A stretch of DNA of 64,000 nt from Vitreoscilla sp. (GTDB taxonomy: Bacteria; Pseudomonadota; Gammaproteobacteria; Burkholderiales; Neisseriaceae): contig JASLFS010000043.1 of assembly GCA_030150505.1 (NCBI GenBank), positions 1 to 64,000 on the forward strand, given 5' to 3'. Position 1 is the stretch's first letter; every line of letters begins with the position of its first letter. The position numbers and the translations under genes were made by a program. Of this stretch, positions 1 to 7,950 are shown one piece after another. The notes under the pieces are model-generated. The model had not been told where the DNA came from, searched no databases, and saw nothing but the letters and a program-made list of their open reading frames with translations.

Positions 1-81
1 AAGCAAAAGCGATATCAGATTATGAAGGCTATGCAGCAGCATTTAGAAACGGCAGATTTTCCAATATTTGAAATTAAATAA
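1..81 (+). CDS. C-terminal fragment of an unknown element gene
   Basis: An open frame runs in from the left edge and stops with TAA at 79-81, giving 26 residues that end in DFPIFEIK. The fragment is too short to assign. It lies directly before the DUF4224 and integrase genes on the same strand, so it probably belongs to the same integrated element. The stop codon overlaps an ATG in another frame, and downstream genes follow within 60 bases, which suggests one operon. Confidence 0.4.
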   Translation, partial: KQKRYQIMKAMQQHLETADFPIFEIK

Positions 82-94
82 TGAGGACTGTGTG

Positions 95-136
95 ATGAAA
101 ACCTTAGATGTGATTGTGACAGAGGTAGGAAGATAA
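95..136 (+). CDS. Possible 13-residue peptide between element genes
   Basis: A tiny frame, MKTLDVIVTEVGR, starts at ATG 95. It has a good Shine-Dalgarno sequence (GAGGA, 83-87) seven bases upstream and ends one base before the DUF4224 start. It could be a leader or coupling peptide, or chance. The strong ribosome binding site and the tight packing are the only support, and no function can be given. Confidence 0.22.
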   Translation: MKTLDVIVTEVGR

Positions 137-137
137 A

Positions 138-359
138 ATGAGTGAATTATTTTTAACACCTGAGGATGTAGCATTTATGACGGGTAGAAAAACATCAGGT
201 AAACAGATTGATGCACTCCGGCAAATGGGCGTGCCATTTTTTGTGAATGCTGCTGGTCGTCCGATTGTTACCAAAACAGCTATTGGTATTGCAACACAGG
301 CTCAAGCTCCAACTAAGTTAATAGGAGTAGGGTGGAAGTCTGATATAACTAAAAATTAA
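138..359 (+). CDS. DUF4224 domain protein
   Basis: A 73-residue protein. Its core (FLTPEDVAFMTGRKTSGKQ, then a region ending FFVNAAGRPIV) is the DUF4224 signature: an acidic start, a TGRK motif, an IDxLRxxGVPF helix and an NAAGRP turn. The family is found beside phage and genomic-island tyrosine integrases and is often guessed to be a DNA-binding excision or directionality factor, but this is not shown for this protein. It has an AGGAAG ribosome binding site around 127-132. The integrase starts 43 bases downstream, which fits a shared recombination module. Confidence 0.8.
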   Translation: MSELFLTPEDVAFMTGRKTSGKQIDALRQMGVPFFVNAAGRPIVTKTAIGIATQAQAPTKLIGVGWKSDITKN

Positions 360-402
360 CCCTAATAATGGGATTTGGGATAATTATATTTCTAGGTAGA
401 TT

Positions 403-1476
403 ATGGCTAAAGCAAAAAGACAATTGCCACCTCGTATGCGTAGCAAAATTACCAGTAGCGGCAAGACATATTATTACTATGAAACAACAATAAAGCCACG
501 TAAGACTTTTGCTCTTGGGCCTGATTACTATGAAGCACTATTGAAATATGCTGACTTTGAAAAGCAATATAACTCTAAATTGAACCAAACCATCAATGCT
601 GTTTTAACCTTTCGTTATGTAGCAGAACGCTATATTCGAGAAGTATTGCCAAGCAAAGCACCTGCTACACAAAAAGGCAATCTGCGTGAATTGGAAAAGT
701 TGTATGAATTCTTTGATAAACCACCGGCACCATTAAACATGATTGAGCCTGTTCATATTCGTGAGTATTTAGATTGGCGTGGTCAAACAGCCAAGACCAG
801 AGCAAATAGAGAAGCCGCTTTGTTTAGCCATATATTCAATAAAGCAAGGGAGTGGGGTTATACGTCAAATGAAAACCCATGCCGTGGAGTGAAGAAATTC
901 AAAGAAACGGGTAGGGATGTTTATGTGTCCGATGAAAAATTATGGCGAGTTTATGATCATGCGGCTGAACATATCCAATATTTGATTGTCGTTGCTTATC
1001 TAGCCAGTCAGCGAGTGGCGGATATTTTGAAAATTAAAATATCAGATATTCAAGATGGTCAGTTATTTGTATTACAAAATAAGTCAAAACATCGTGTGCG
1101 TCTTGATTTGAGTGGAGTCCTTGGTGAGATCATCGCTGACATTATTAAAAAACGTGGTGATGTCATGCATGAATATCTTTTCTCAAAAGATGGTCAACCA
1201 ATCACTTATGACCAATTGCGTTATGGTATGGATCAAGCACGAAGCAAAGCAGGGGTAGATAAGGCTGATTTTCAATTTAGAGATCTTCGAGCCAAAGCTG
1301 GCACGGATACAGAAGAACGACAAGGATTGGAAGCTGCTCGAAAACTGCTAGGGCATAAAACAGCGACGATGACACAACATTACGTCCGAAATAGGCTTGG
1401 TGATTTGGTATCGCCAGCACATGAAGATGTCGTCGAAAAGAATAAAGTGCGGAATAAATTGAAAAGTGCGGAATAA
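403..1476 (+). CDS. Tyrosine-recombinase integrase
   Basis: A 357-residue phage-type site-specific recombinase. The N-terminal part (about residues 1-60) is basic and resembles an arm-site binding domain. Residues about 65-155 form the SAM-like core-binding domain. The C-terminal catalytic domain shows the expected residues: Arg in ASQRVADIL, a Lys in the beta-hairpin KSKHRVRL, Arg in FRDLRAKAGTD, the LLGHKTATM motif and the nucleophile Tyr in HYVRNR. The FRDLR box has Arg where many members have His. It reads towards the 3' end of the tRNA gene 80 bases away, the usual arrangement for a tRNA-integrating element. The gene body otherwise lies outside the window to the left. Confidence 0.93.
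   Translation: MAKAKRQLPPRMRSKITSSGKTYYYYETTIKPRKTFALGPDYYEALLKYADFEKQYNSKLNQTINAVLTFRYVAERYIREVLPSKAPATQKGNLRELEKLYEFFDKPPAPLNMIEPVHIREYLDWRGQTAKTRANREAALFSHIFNKAREWGYTSNENPCRGVKKFKETGRDVYVSDEKLWRVYDHAAEHIQYLIVVAYLASQRVADILKIKISDIQDGQLFVLQNKSKHRVRLDLSGVLGEIIADIIKKRGDVMHEYLFSKDGQPITYDQLRYGMDQARSKAGVDKADFQFRDLRAKAGTDTEERQGLEAARKLLGHKTATMTQHYVRNRLGDLVSPAHEDVVEKNKVRNKLKSAE
1445..1476 (+). repeat. 13-bp direct repeats at the integrase 3' end
   Basis: AAGTGCGGAATAA occurs at 1445-1457 and again at 1464-1476, 19 bases apart, within the last codons of the integrase. A 9-bp inverted repeat (AATACAGTT at 1482-1490, AACTGTATT at 1508-1516) follows. Short repeats between an integrase and its tRNA target are typical of arm-type integrase or accessory-factor sites, but that role is inferred. 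Confidence 0.5.
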
Positions 1477-1518
1477 GTAAAAATACAGTTAGTATATCAA
1501 ATAGAACAACTGTATTAA

Positions 1519-1549
1519 AAAAGCCAACTAAAATAATTAGTTGGCTTTT
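1519..1549. terminator. Bidirectional terminator between integrase and tRNA
   Basis: A perfect 12-bp stem (1519-1530 with 1538-1549, core AGCCAACTA / TAGTTGGCT) has a 7-base loop and A/T runs on both sides. It would end the integrase transcript on the plus strand and the tRNA transcript on the minus strand. Confidence 0.8.
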
Positions 1550-1555
1550 AATATT

Positions 1556-1631
<76 letters not shown>

Positions 1632-1648
1632 TTTAGAGAAGAAGCAGA

Positions 1649-1654
1649 ATTATA
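1649..1654 (-). promoter_or_regulatory. -10 box for the tRNA gene
   Basis: On the minus strand, TATAAT lies 18 bases upstream of the tRNA 5' end, the expected distance for a short 5' leader. No strong -35 box is seen (CTATAC at 17-base spacing). Confidence 0.5.
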
Positions 1655-1721
1655 GCATAAAATGATTACTTGTATAGGTTAGGGGTGTTTTTTATAGTTA
1701 TGGTTTTGATTCTAAAATATA

Positions 1722-1748
1722 AAAAGCAGGTTAGTTGAACCTGCTTTT
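1722..1748. terminator. Terminator after lolA and its small downstream gene
   Basis: A perfect 11-bp stem (AAAAGCAGGTT, 1722-1732, with 1738-1748) and a 5-base loop are flanked by A and T runs. It lies just downstream (minus strand) of the small open frame behind lolA, so it probably ends that transcript. Confidence 0.8.
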
Positions 1749-1770
1749 ACAGTTTTTTTGTTTGGAATGA

Positions 1771-1935
1771 TTAGCACGTTTTGTGTGTGGAACAGTATAG
1801 AGTTTCTTTTAACAATAACGTTAGTCGATGTATTTGTTGCTGCCAGTTTTGGCGACAAATGCTATTAGGATGATTGTGTAGTTTTTGCTGGTATTGCTTT
1901 AATAATTGGCTGTTGGTGCAGTGAGACTGGTGCAT
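1771..1935 (-). CDS. Small cysteine-containing protein downstream of lolA
   Basis: A 54-residue frame starts at ATG 1935 and stops with TAA at 1771-1773. The minus strand has AGAGAGG about seven bases before this ATG; an alternative ATG lies two codons upstream at 1941. It begins 26 bases after the lolA stop and ends 22 bases before a strong terminator, so it fits the tail of the lolA operon. The product is rich in Gln, His and Leu, has four Cys residues and no membrane segment or signal peptide. I do not recognise the family. The ribosome binding site and position favour a real gene. Confidence 0.5.
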   Translation of the reverse strand: MHQSHCTNSQLLKQYQQKLHNHPNSICRQNWQQQIHRLTLLLKETLYCSTHKTC

Positions 1936-1961
1936 AATCATTCCTCTCTAATGTATAAGTA

Positions 1962-2573
1962 CTATTGAGATAAAACATCAACTCCTTTAGGTGGGGTGAA
2001 GTTGAAGTTTGAAGGTTTCAAGTTAGGGTTCATATTAATATTGGTAAATTGAATATTGGTTTGATTACCGAAGCTATCTTTTAATTGCATGGCGGTTAAG
2101 CTTTGTCCTTTAAAGCCAATGCGAATGTATTGATAACCTGAATTCTTATTTTTTGGTGTGGCTAATACATATTCAATGCCATTTTCTGTGCCATCTTCTT
2201 TTAAGTTATAGCTAGCGCTAATGGCTGTTTTATCCGATAAAATGGCTGCAGGGCTATCGCCTATGGCGTCTTTTTGATTCTTTTTGGTGACTTGGGCTAA
2301 ATCTTTGTCGTAAAGCCAAACGGTTTTTGTGTCGCCAATAATGCTTTGTTGATATGGCTTGTTATAATTCCATTTGAAATATCCTGGGCGGAGTATTTCG
2401 AAGCTGCCTGATGATCGATTGGTTTTTTTCTTGCTTTGTACTGTTTGAGTAAAGCTACCACTGATTCCATTGGTATCATTATTAAATGCTTGTAAAGAAT
2501 CAATTGCAGAGGCATGGGCTGTGCCTAGTGCCATACCTGTTAAGATGAATGTTGCAATGATATTTTTATACAT
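1962..2573 (-). CDS. lolA: Outer-membrane lipoprotein carrier protein LolA
   Basis: LolA is the periplasmic chaperone that takes lipoproteins from LolCDE at the inner membrane to LolB at the outer membrane. The frame can be read from 2666, but the ATG at 2573 gives a proper signal peptide (MYKNIIATFILTGMALGTAHA) and has GAGAG upstream. The resulting 203-residue precursor has the usual family length. LolA-like segments include GSFTQTV, SGSFEILRPGYFKWNY and the C-terminal NPNLKPSNFNFTPPKGVDVL. It diverges from the DUF455 gene and shares its transcript with a small downstream frame. Confidence 0.9.
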   Translation of the reverse strand: MYKNIIATFILTGMALGTAHASAIDSLQAFNNDTNGISGSFTQTVQSKKKTNRSSGSFEILRPGYFKWNYNKPYQQSIIGDTKTVWLYDKDLAQVTKKNQKDAIGDSPAAILSDKTAISASYNLKEDGTENGIEYVLATPKNKNSGYQYIRIGFKGQSLTAMQLKDSFGNQTNIQFTNINMNPNLKPSNFNFTPPKGVDVLSQ

Positions 2574-2774
2574 TTTTCTCTCGATATATTGAATTATGGG
2601 TAATAGTGTGGGGATGTTGGCCCATAAATACAAGTGTTTCAATGGTGTTTTAAGCTGATATTTCATTTGTTAACGTATTTTTAATACGATTATTGATTAT
2701 TAGCATGGAATCTGGATTTTATTGTCGTTGAAGTTGATGACAAAAGTGTGAATGATGATTTGTAAGGATAGCTT

Positions 2775-3665
2775 GTGTCTCATTTTTATGCTCGTGTTGA
2801 AGCGGCATTGTTAAGTACATCGCCTGATGATAAATGTTCAATGACGATGGCTTTGGCGGATGATGTTGATGGTGGATTGTTGGCGATTGAAAAAGACGCA
2901 GAATATCGAATTTTAGATATTTCGTTAGCTGGTCATCCACCAAAGCCAATCTTGGTTTCACCTCAGTTGGTCAAACCACGAAAAATAAGTACACCTGATG
3001 GTTATGGTGCGATGTTGCATTCGATTGCTCATATTGAATTTAATGCGATTAATTTGGCGTTGGATGCGGTTTATCGTTTTCGACATTTGCCTAAGCAATA
3101 TGCATTGGATTGGTTGCGAGTTGCAAAAGAAGAAGCTGAGCATTTTTTATTAATGCGCTCTCGATTGCATGCTTATGGTTTTGATTATGGAGATTTTGAG
3201 GCTCATAACCATTTATGGGAAATGGCTTATCTGACGGCTTTTGATCCATTACTTAGAATGGCATTGGTACCTCGGGTATTGGAAGCGCGGGGGTTGGATG
3301 TGACTCCTGGTATTCGGGAGAAAATTGCTCAGCGTGGTGATGTTGAAACTTGTGCGGTATTGGATATTATTTATAAAGAAGAAGTTGGGCATGTTTGGGT
3401 GGGTAATACTTGGTATGAATATTTGTGTGAGCAAAGAAATATTGATTCTGTTTGGTTGTTTCAGGAGTTGATTTGCCGTTATGATTTGTTTTTGTTTCGT
3501 GGTTATTTTAATGAGGAAGCAAGAATAAGAGCTGGATTTAGTCAATTTGAGCTGGATTTATTGCATCATTTTTCGGATAGTATGAAAGACAACAAGATAG
3601 AATCTTGGCGCAGTGCTTTAAGTCGCTTGCCAAGAATTGGTCAAAATAATGCTGTAAAGGAGTGA
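2775..3665 (+). CDS. DUF455 ferritin-like protein
   Basis: A 296-residue DUF455-family protein with GTG start 2775 and AAGGA upstream. Conserved family stretches include the Glu/His pairs that should bind a di-metal centre in a ferritin-like four-helix bundle: HSIAHIEFNAINLALDA, KEEAEHFLLMRSRL and IIYKEEVGHVWVGNTWY. The biochemical role of the family is not established; a relation to tRNA-modifying MiaE-like diiron proteins has been suggested from fold. The following phosphatase gene starts two bases after the stop, so the two are translated from one message. Confidence 0.85.
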   Translation: MSHFYARVEAALLSTSPDDKCSMTMALADDVDGGLLAIEKDAEYRILDISLAGHPPKPILVSPQLVKPRKISTPDGYGAMLHSIAHIEFNAINLALDAVYRFRHLPKQYALDWLRVAKEEAEHFLLMRSRLHAYGFDYGDFEAHNHLWEMAYLTAFDPLLRMALVPRVLEARGLDVTPGIREKIAQRGDVETCAVLDIIYKEEVGHVWVGNTWYEYLCEQRNIDSVWLFQELICRYDLFLFRGYFNEEARIRAGFSQFELDLLHHFSDSMKDNKIESWRSALSRLPRIGQNNAVKE

Positions 3666-3667
3666 TC

Positions 3668-4330
3668 ATGATTAAAGCTGTGTTGTTTGATTTAGACGGT
3701 ACCTTGGCTGATACTGCTATGGATTTGGGTGAGGCGGTTAATTGTTTGCTGCGTGATGCCGGTGAAAAAGAGTTGCCAATGAGTGAAATTCGTCCAATTG
3801 CTAGCTTAGGGGCGAATGGTTTATTGGAAAAGGCATTTGGGATTTCATCATCACATCCTGAGCATGCAAGATGGCGTGCGGCTTATTTGGATCAATATGA
3901 GCAATGTTTTGATCAGCATACTGTGTTATTTGATGATATTAATGAATTAATTTTAAAGATAAAGGCATTGGGATTACATTGGGGCATTATTACCAATAAA
4001 CCTGAACGTTTTACCACGCCTTTGTTGCCGAAATTGCATTTTGCTTGCGAGCCTGAGGTGGTTGTAAGTTGTGGCGGAACGCCGTTTGCGAAGCCTCATA
4101 CTAAACCGATGTTTGATGCTTGTCGTGCTTTGGAGGTCAAACCTGAAGAGTGTATTTATGTTGGGGATGCTGAGTGCGATATGACAGCAGGTCATCAAGC
4201 AGGGATGAAGACGGTTTTGGTAAATTGGGGATATTTACATGCTAATGATCCGATTGAGCAATGGCCAATTGATGAGCGGATTAATCAACCATTGGATTTA
4301 TTAAATTGTATTCATGTATGGATGAAATAA
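3668..4330 (+). CDS. gph: HAD phosphatase, phosphoglycolate phosphatase-like
   Basis: A 220-residue HAD-superfamily hydrolase. Motif I is FDLDGTLADT (nucleophile Asp and acid/base Asp), motif II is IITNK, and motif III/IV is KPHTKPMF followed by YVGDAECDM. A helical cap lies between motifs I and II. The ATG at 3668 is preceded by AAAGGAG at 3656-3662; an upstream in-frame GTG at 3662 lies inside that site and is unlikely. Family members include Gph and the MurNAc-6-phosphate phosphatase MupP of cell-wall recycling, and the sequence alone does not separate them. Confidence 0.8.
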   Translation: MIKAVLFDLDGTLADTAMDLGEAVNCLLRDAGEKELPMSEIRPIASLGANGLLEKAFGISSSHPEHARWRAAYLDQYEQCFDQHTVLFDDINELILKIKALGLHWGIITNKPERFTTPLLPKLHFACEPEVVVSCGGTPFAKPHTKPMFDACRALEVKPEECIYVGDAECDMTAGHQAGMKTVLVNWGYLHANDPIEQWPIDERINQPLDLLNCIHVWMK

Positions 4331-4343
4331 ATACTTGTGCAGC

Positions 4344-4378
4344 TTGTCCACAGAATGTGTGGATAAGCATGTGAATAA
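4344..4378. promoter_or_regulatory. Cluster of DnaA-box-like 9-mers
   Basis: Three 9-mers stand within 35 bases: TTGTCCACA (4344-4352, plus strand, one mismatch to TTATNCACA), TTATCCACA on the minus strand at 4358-4366 and TTATTCACA on the minus strand at 4370-4378. A fourth near match, TTATTCACT, lies at 4480-4488. The first two also form an 11-bp stem with one G-U pair, but no T run follows, so it is a poor intrinsic terminator. An AT-rich stretch follows, leading to proS. Confidence 0.5.
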
Positions 4379-4581
4379 GGTGTTTGTTTTTCATAAAACT
4401 GCAATGAAAACAAATTAACCTATGTTATTGCCTAAAATTTAATCAATTTGTGAATTGATGGTTGTTGAAGCCAAGTGTTTTATTCACTGTAGTTTTTAAA
4501 AAAAGGGTAGAATAATACCTAATTATGAATAACCGTTGTTTTGAGATTTCGAAGCAACATCTTGATAGAAAAGTTTTGACC

Positions 4582-6294
4582 ATGAAAAGCAGTCAGTTTT
4601 TTATTTCGACGTTAAAAGAGGCGCCAGCTGAAGCTGAGTTAATTAGTCATCAGTTAATGCTACGAGCAGGTTTAATTAAACGTTTGGCTTCAGGTTTGTA
4701 TACATGGATGCCAATGGGTTTGCGAGTTTTGCGTAAAGTGGAAAGCATTGTTCGAGAAGAAATGAACAATGCTGGTGCCATTGAGTTACTGATGCCCGCT
4801 GTGCAGCCTGCTGAGCTTTGGCAAGAATCAGGACGTTGGGAGTTTTATGGTAAAGAATTGCTGCGTTTGAAAGATCGTCATGAGCGTGAGTTTTGTGTAG
4901 GGCCAACTCATGAAGAAGTGATTACTGATGTGGTTCGTAAAGAAGTCAGCAGTTATAAACAATTGCCATTGAATTTCTTCCAGATTCAAACAAAATTCCG
5001 TGATGAGGTTCGCCCACGTTTTGGTGTGATGCGTGCTCGTGAATTTGTGATGAAAGATGCGTATTCATTTCATGCTGATTTTGAGTCGTTAAAATCAACT
5101 TATGATGATATGTACAATGCGTATTGTCGTATTTTTGATCGTTTGGGTTTGGATTATCGTCCTGTTGCTGCGGATACGGGCAGTATTGGTGGTACGGGTT
5201 CTCATGAGTTCCAAGTGTTGGCGGCAAGTGGCGAAGATGTGATTGCTTATAGTGATACTTCAGATTTTGCAGCGAATGTTGAATTGGCTCAAACATTACC
5301 TCTACAAGGCGAACGTGCTGCTGCTCAAGAGGCGCTAACAAAAGTTCATACGCCAAATACCAAAACGATTCAAGATTTGGTAACGTTCTTGAATGTTCCT
5401 GTTGAAAAAACCATTAAATCGATTGTGGTTGAGGGCGAAGAAGAAGGCAGTTTGGTATTGTTATTGTTGCGCGGCGATCACGAGTTTAATGATATTAAAG
5501 CTGAGAAATTAGCTGGTGTGAAATCTCCATTAACCATGGCTTCAGCGGCTGCTATTCAGACTGCTTTTGGTGCAAATGGTGGTTCATTGGGTCCTGTTGG
5601 TTTCGTTGGTAAAGTGTATGCTGATTTTGCCATTGAATTGACTGCTGATGCGGTTGTTGGCGCCAATGAAGATGACTACCATTATACTGGCTTTAATTTC
5701 ACACGAGATGCAGCAGAACCTGAGTTTGTGGATTTGCGTAATGTTATCGATGGCGATGTATCGCCTGATGGCCAAGGACATTTGAAATTGGCTCGTGGTA
5801 TTGAAGTGGGTCACGTTTTCCAATTGCGTCAAAAATATGCGGAAGCGATGCAAGCAACGTTCCTAGATAAAAATGGTAAAAACCAAATCATGGAAATGGG
5901 TTGTTATGGCGTTGGTGTGACTCGTATTGTTGCTGCAGCGATTGAACAAGGTTTTGATGATAAAGGTATTATTTGGACGAAGAGCATGGCGCCGTTTGGT
6001 GTGGTGATTGTGCCAATGAATTACAAAAAATCAGAAACAGTTAAAGCAGCTGCTGATGATATTTATGCACAGTTAACAGCACAAGGTGTTGATGTGTTAT
6101 TGGATGACCGTGATGAGCGTGCTGGTGTTCTTTTGGCTGATTCTGAGCTATTGGGTATTCCGTTGCGCATTGTTGTTGGTGATCGAGGCCTGAAAAATGG
6201 TGAAGTGGAATATGCTCATCGACAAGGTGATGGTGCTAATAATGTAGCGCTTGAGCGGATTGTTGAAACGGTGTTAGCTGATTTGAAAAATTGA
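4582..6294 (+). CDS. proS: Prolyl-tRNA synthetase
   Basis: Class II aminoacyl-tRNA synthetase that charges tRNA-Pro. The bacterial-type 570-residue form starts at MKSSQFFISTLKEAP (ATG 4582); a longer frame from 4525 is not needed. The N-terminal catalytic core contains motif 1 (MPMGLRVLRKVESIVREEMN), motif 2 (FRDEVRPRFGVMRAREFVMKD) and motif 3 (GCYGVGVTRIVAAAIEQ). A YbaK-like editing domain is inserted at about residues 230-400, and the anticodon-binding domain ends the protein. A -10-like TAGAAT lies about 70 bases upstream. Confidence 0.97.
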   Translation: MKSSQFFISTLKEAPAEAELISHQLMLRAGLIKRLASGLYTWMPMGLRVLRKVESIVREEMNNAGAIELLMPAVQPAELWQESGRWEFYGKELLRLKDRHEREFCVGPTHEEVITDVVRKEVSSYKQLPLNFFQIQTKFRDEVRPRFGVMRAREFVMKDAYSFHADFESLKSTYDDMYNAYCRIFDRLGLDYRPVAADTGSIGGTGSHEFQVLAASGEDVIAYSDTSDFAANVELAQTLPLQGERAAAQEALTKVHTPNTKTIQDLVTFLNVPVEKTIKSIVVEGEEEGSLVLLLLRGDHEFNDIKAEKLAGVKSPLTMASAAAIQTAFGANGGSLGPVGFVGKVYADFAIELTADAVVGANEDDYHYTGFNFTRDAAEPEFVDLRNVIDGDVSPDGQGHLKLARGIEVGHVFQLRQKYAEAMQATFLDKNGKNQIMEMGCYGVGVTRIVAAAIEQGFDDKGIIWTKSMAPFGVVIVPMNYKKSETVKAAADDIYAQLTAQGVDVLLDDRDERAGVLLADSELLGIPLRIVVGDRGLKNGEVEYAHRQGDGANNVALERIVETVLADLKN

Positions 6295-6301
6295 TTGAAT
6301 G

Positions 6302-6325
6302 AAAAAGCTACTTCGGTAGCTTTTT
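6302..6325 (+). terminator. proS terminator
   Basis: A 10-bp stem (6302-6311 with 6316-6325, AAAGCTAC/GTAGCTTT) is closed by a UUCG tetraloop and followed by T residues, just after the proS stop. Confidence 0.9.
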
Positions 6326-6354
6326 TTATTGAAAATGTGGCAAGAAGGTGAAGC

Positions 6355-7092
6355 ATGGAATATCAAGGTAAAGATGATTTATTGGCCAATAAAACGATTT
6401 TAATCACCGGTGCCGGTGCTGGAATTGGCGAAGAGGCTGCCTTAACTTATGCAAAATATGGCGCTAAAGTGATTTTATTGGGCAGAACAGCCAGTAAGTT
6501 AGAAGCGGTGGCCGATAAAATTGCTTTGCTGTTTGGCTATAAACCCAAAGTGATTGTTTTGGATATGTTAAGCGCGACTGAGCAGGATTATCAGAATTTA
6601 TCTGCGCAACTGGTTAGCGAATATGGCCATTTGGATGGATTGCTGAACAATGCTGGTTTATTGGGACAGCGTTTGCCAATGATTGAGCAGGATGCTGCTA
6701 TTTGGCAAGATGTTATGCAGGTTAATATTAATGCAACGTTTATGTTAACAAAACATTTATTGCCTTTGCTACTTGCCGCAAAAAATGCATCGTTGATTTT
6801 AACCAGTTCTGGAGTAGGTCGTGAGGGGCGAAAGGATTGGGGTGCTTATTCGGTATCTAAGTTTGCAACAGAAGGAATGATGCAAGTATTGGCGGTTGAG
6901 TATCAGGATAGTGGCGTGCGAGTGAATGCTATTAATCCGGGCGGAACAAGAACCAGTATGCGTGCGAATGCGTTTCCAAGCGAAGACCCGAATACTTTAA
7001 AAACACCGGCGGATATCATGCCTGTTTATTTGTATTTAATGGGCGATGATAGCTTGAATATTAATGGACAAAGCTTAAATGCACAGTCTTAA
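6355..7092 (+). CDS. yciK: YciK-type short-chain dehydrogenase/reductase
   Basis: A 245-residue NAD(P)-dependent SDR. It shows the glycine motif TGAGAGIG (about residues 19-26), NNAG at about 97-100, an active-site Ser in LTSSGVG and the YxxxK of GAYSVSKFATEG. It resembles E. coli YciK along its whole length, for example QDVMQVNINATFML, GGTRTSMRANAFPSEDP and PADIMPVYLYLMGDDS. YciK is annotated as an oxoacyl-carrier-protein-reductase-like enzyme with no firm substrate. An AAGGTGAAGC ribosome binding site precedes the ATG. Its last codons overlap the broad frame of the next gene but not its likely start. Confidence 0.88.
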   Translation: MEYQGKDDLLANKTILITGAGAGIGEEAALTYAKYGAKVILLGRTASKLEAVADKIALLFGYKPKVIVLDMLSATEQDYQNLSAQLVSEYGHLDGLLNNAGLLGQRLPMIEQDAAIWQDVMQVNINATFMLTKHLLPLLLAAKNASLILTSSGVGREGRKDWGAYSVSKFATEGMMQVLAVEYQDSGVRVNAINPGGTRTSMRANAFPSEDPNTLKTPADIMPVYLYLMGDDSLNINGQSLNAQS

Positions 7093-7126
7093 TGTTGAAG
7101 ATAAATATGATTTTGATGGGGTGAAA

Positions 7127-7921
7127 ATGAATACAAAAACAATGATTGCTATGGCCTTAAGTTCGGTGCTAGCGGTTTCTACTGTTTATGCGAAACCAAG
7201 TGGTGAGATGAAGTTTCATGCACAATCATGTGAGACAACCAAAACAGATAAAGGTTGTTCTGAATACAACGTTAAATTCCCTGTTTATCTGGATGATAAG
7301 TGGGTGAATGAATACATTGATAAAAACGTTCGCAGTATTGTGAGTGATGGCTCTGTAGGTGCTCAGTTACCATGGCAGAAGTTTATTCAGCACTATGCTG
7401 ATATTAGTACGCAAGTTGATGGTGATGATGTTTGGACACAAGACATTACGGTGGATGTGAAAGACAGTGGTCAGCTTGAGCATTGGATAGCGGTAACATT
7501 TACAACATATGAATATAACAAAGGTGCTGCGCATGGCATGCCTGGTCGTTATTATCGAGTGTTAGATGCTAAAGCGAAAAAAGAAATTAAATTAGATGAT
7601 ATTTTATTGCCTGGCAAAGATAAGCGAGAAGCTTTAGAGAAGTTGCAGTATCAAGCAGCTAAACAGTATTTTATCAAGCATGCTGATATGAGTGCTGCGG
7701 AAGTAGATGCACAGTTTTCTAGTCAGATGTTTGAATTTCATTTGACCGATAACTGGCGACCAGTCAAAGATGGTTTGGTTTTTGGTTTTGGTGCATATGA
7801 AATTGGTCCTTATGCTTTAGGGATGCCTGAGGTTTTCATTAATATGAAAGATTTAAAAGGTATTATCGACAAGAATGCCTTGAAGAAATTAAGCCATTGG
7901 CCAGTTGCTCATAAAGATTAA
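7127..7921 (+). CDS. Secreted RsiV/DUF3298-family protein
   Basis: A 264-residue exported protein. The ATG at 7127 (GGGGTG upstream) starts a signal peptide, MNTKTMIAMALSSVLAVSTVYA. The mature part carries the DUF4163/DUF3298 pattern also seen in the RsiV C-terminus: VTFTTYEYNKGAAHGMP, then a YRVLDAKAKKEIKLDDILL segment and a final FGFGAYEIGPYALGMPEVFI. RsiV homologues bind lysozyme, but here there is no anti-sigma domain or membrane anchor, so that role is not implied. Two Cys in the mature N-terminus could form a disulphide. dgt follows after 29 bases. Confidence 0.75.
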   Translation: MNTKTMIAMALSSVLAVSTVYAKPSGEMKFHAQSCETTKTDKGCSEYNVKFPVYLDDKWVNEYIDKNVRSIVSDGSVGAQLPWQKFIQHYADISTQVDGDDVWTQDITVDVKDSGQLEHWIAVTFTTYEYNKGAAHGMPGRYYRVLDAKAKKEIKLDDILLPGKDKREALEKLQYQAAKQYFIKHADMSAAEVDAQFSSQMFEFHLTDNWRPVKDGLVFGFGAYEIGPYALGMPEVFINMKDLKGIIDKNALKKLSHWPVAHKD

Positions 7922-7950
7922 TCAAATATTGATGAACTAAGGAGGGGAAG

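Noticed and set aside
4341..4369. Stem GCTTGTCCACA/TGTGGATAAGC as a Rho-independent terminator of gph
   Set aside because: No T run follows the stem on either strand, and the arms are better explained by DnaA-box-like 9-mers. A weak terminator cannot be fully excluded.
4946..5356. Open frame of 136 codons antisense to proS
   Set aside because: It is rich in His, Gln and Asn, as expected from the reverse of AT-rich coding sequence, and is not protein-like.
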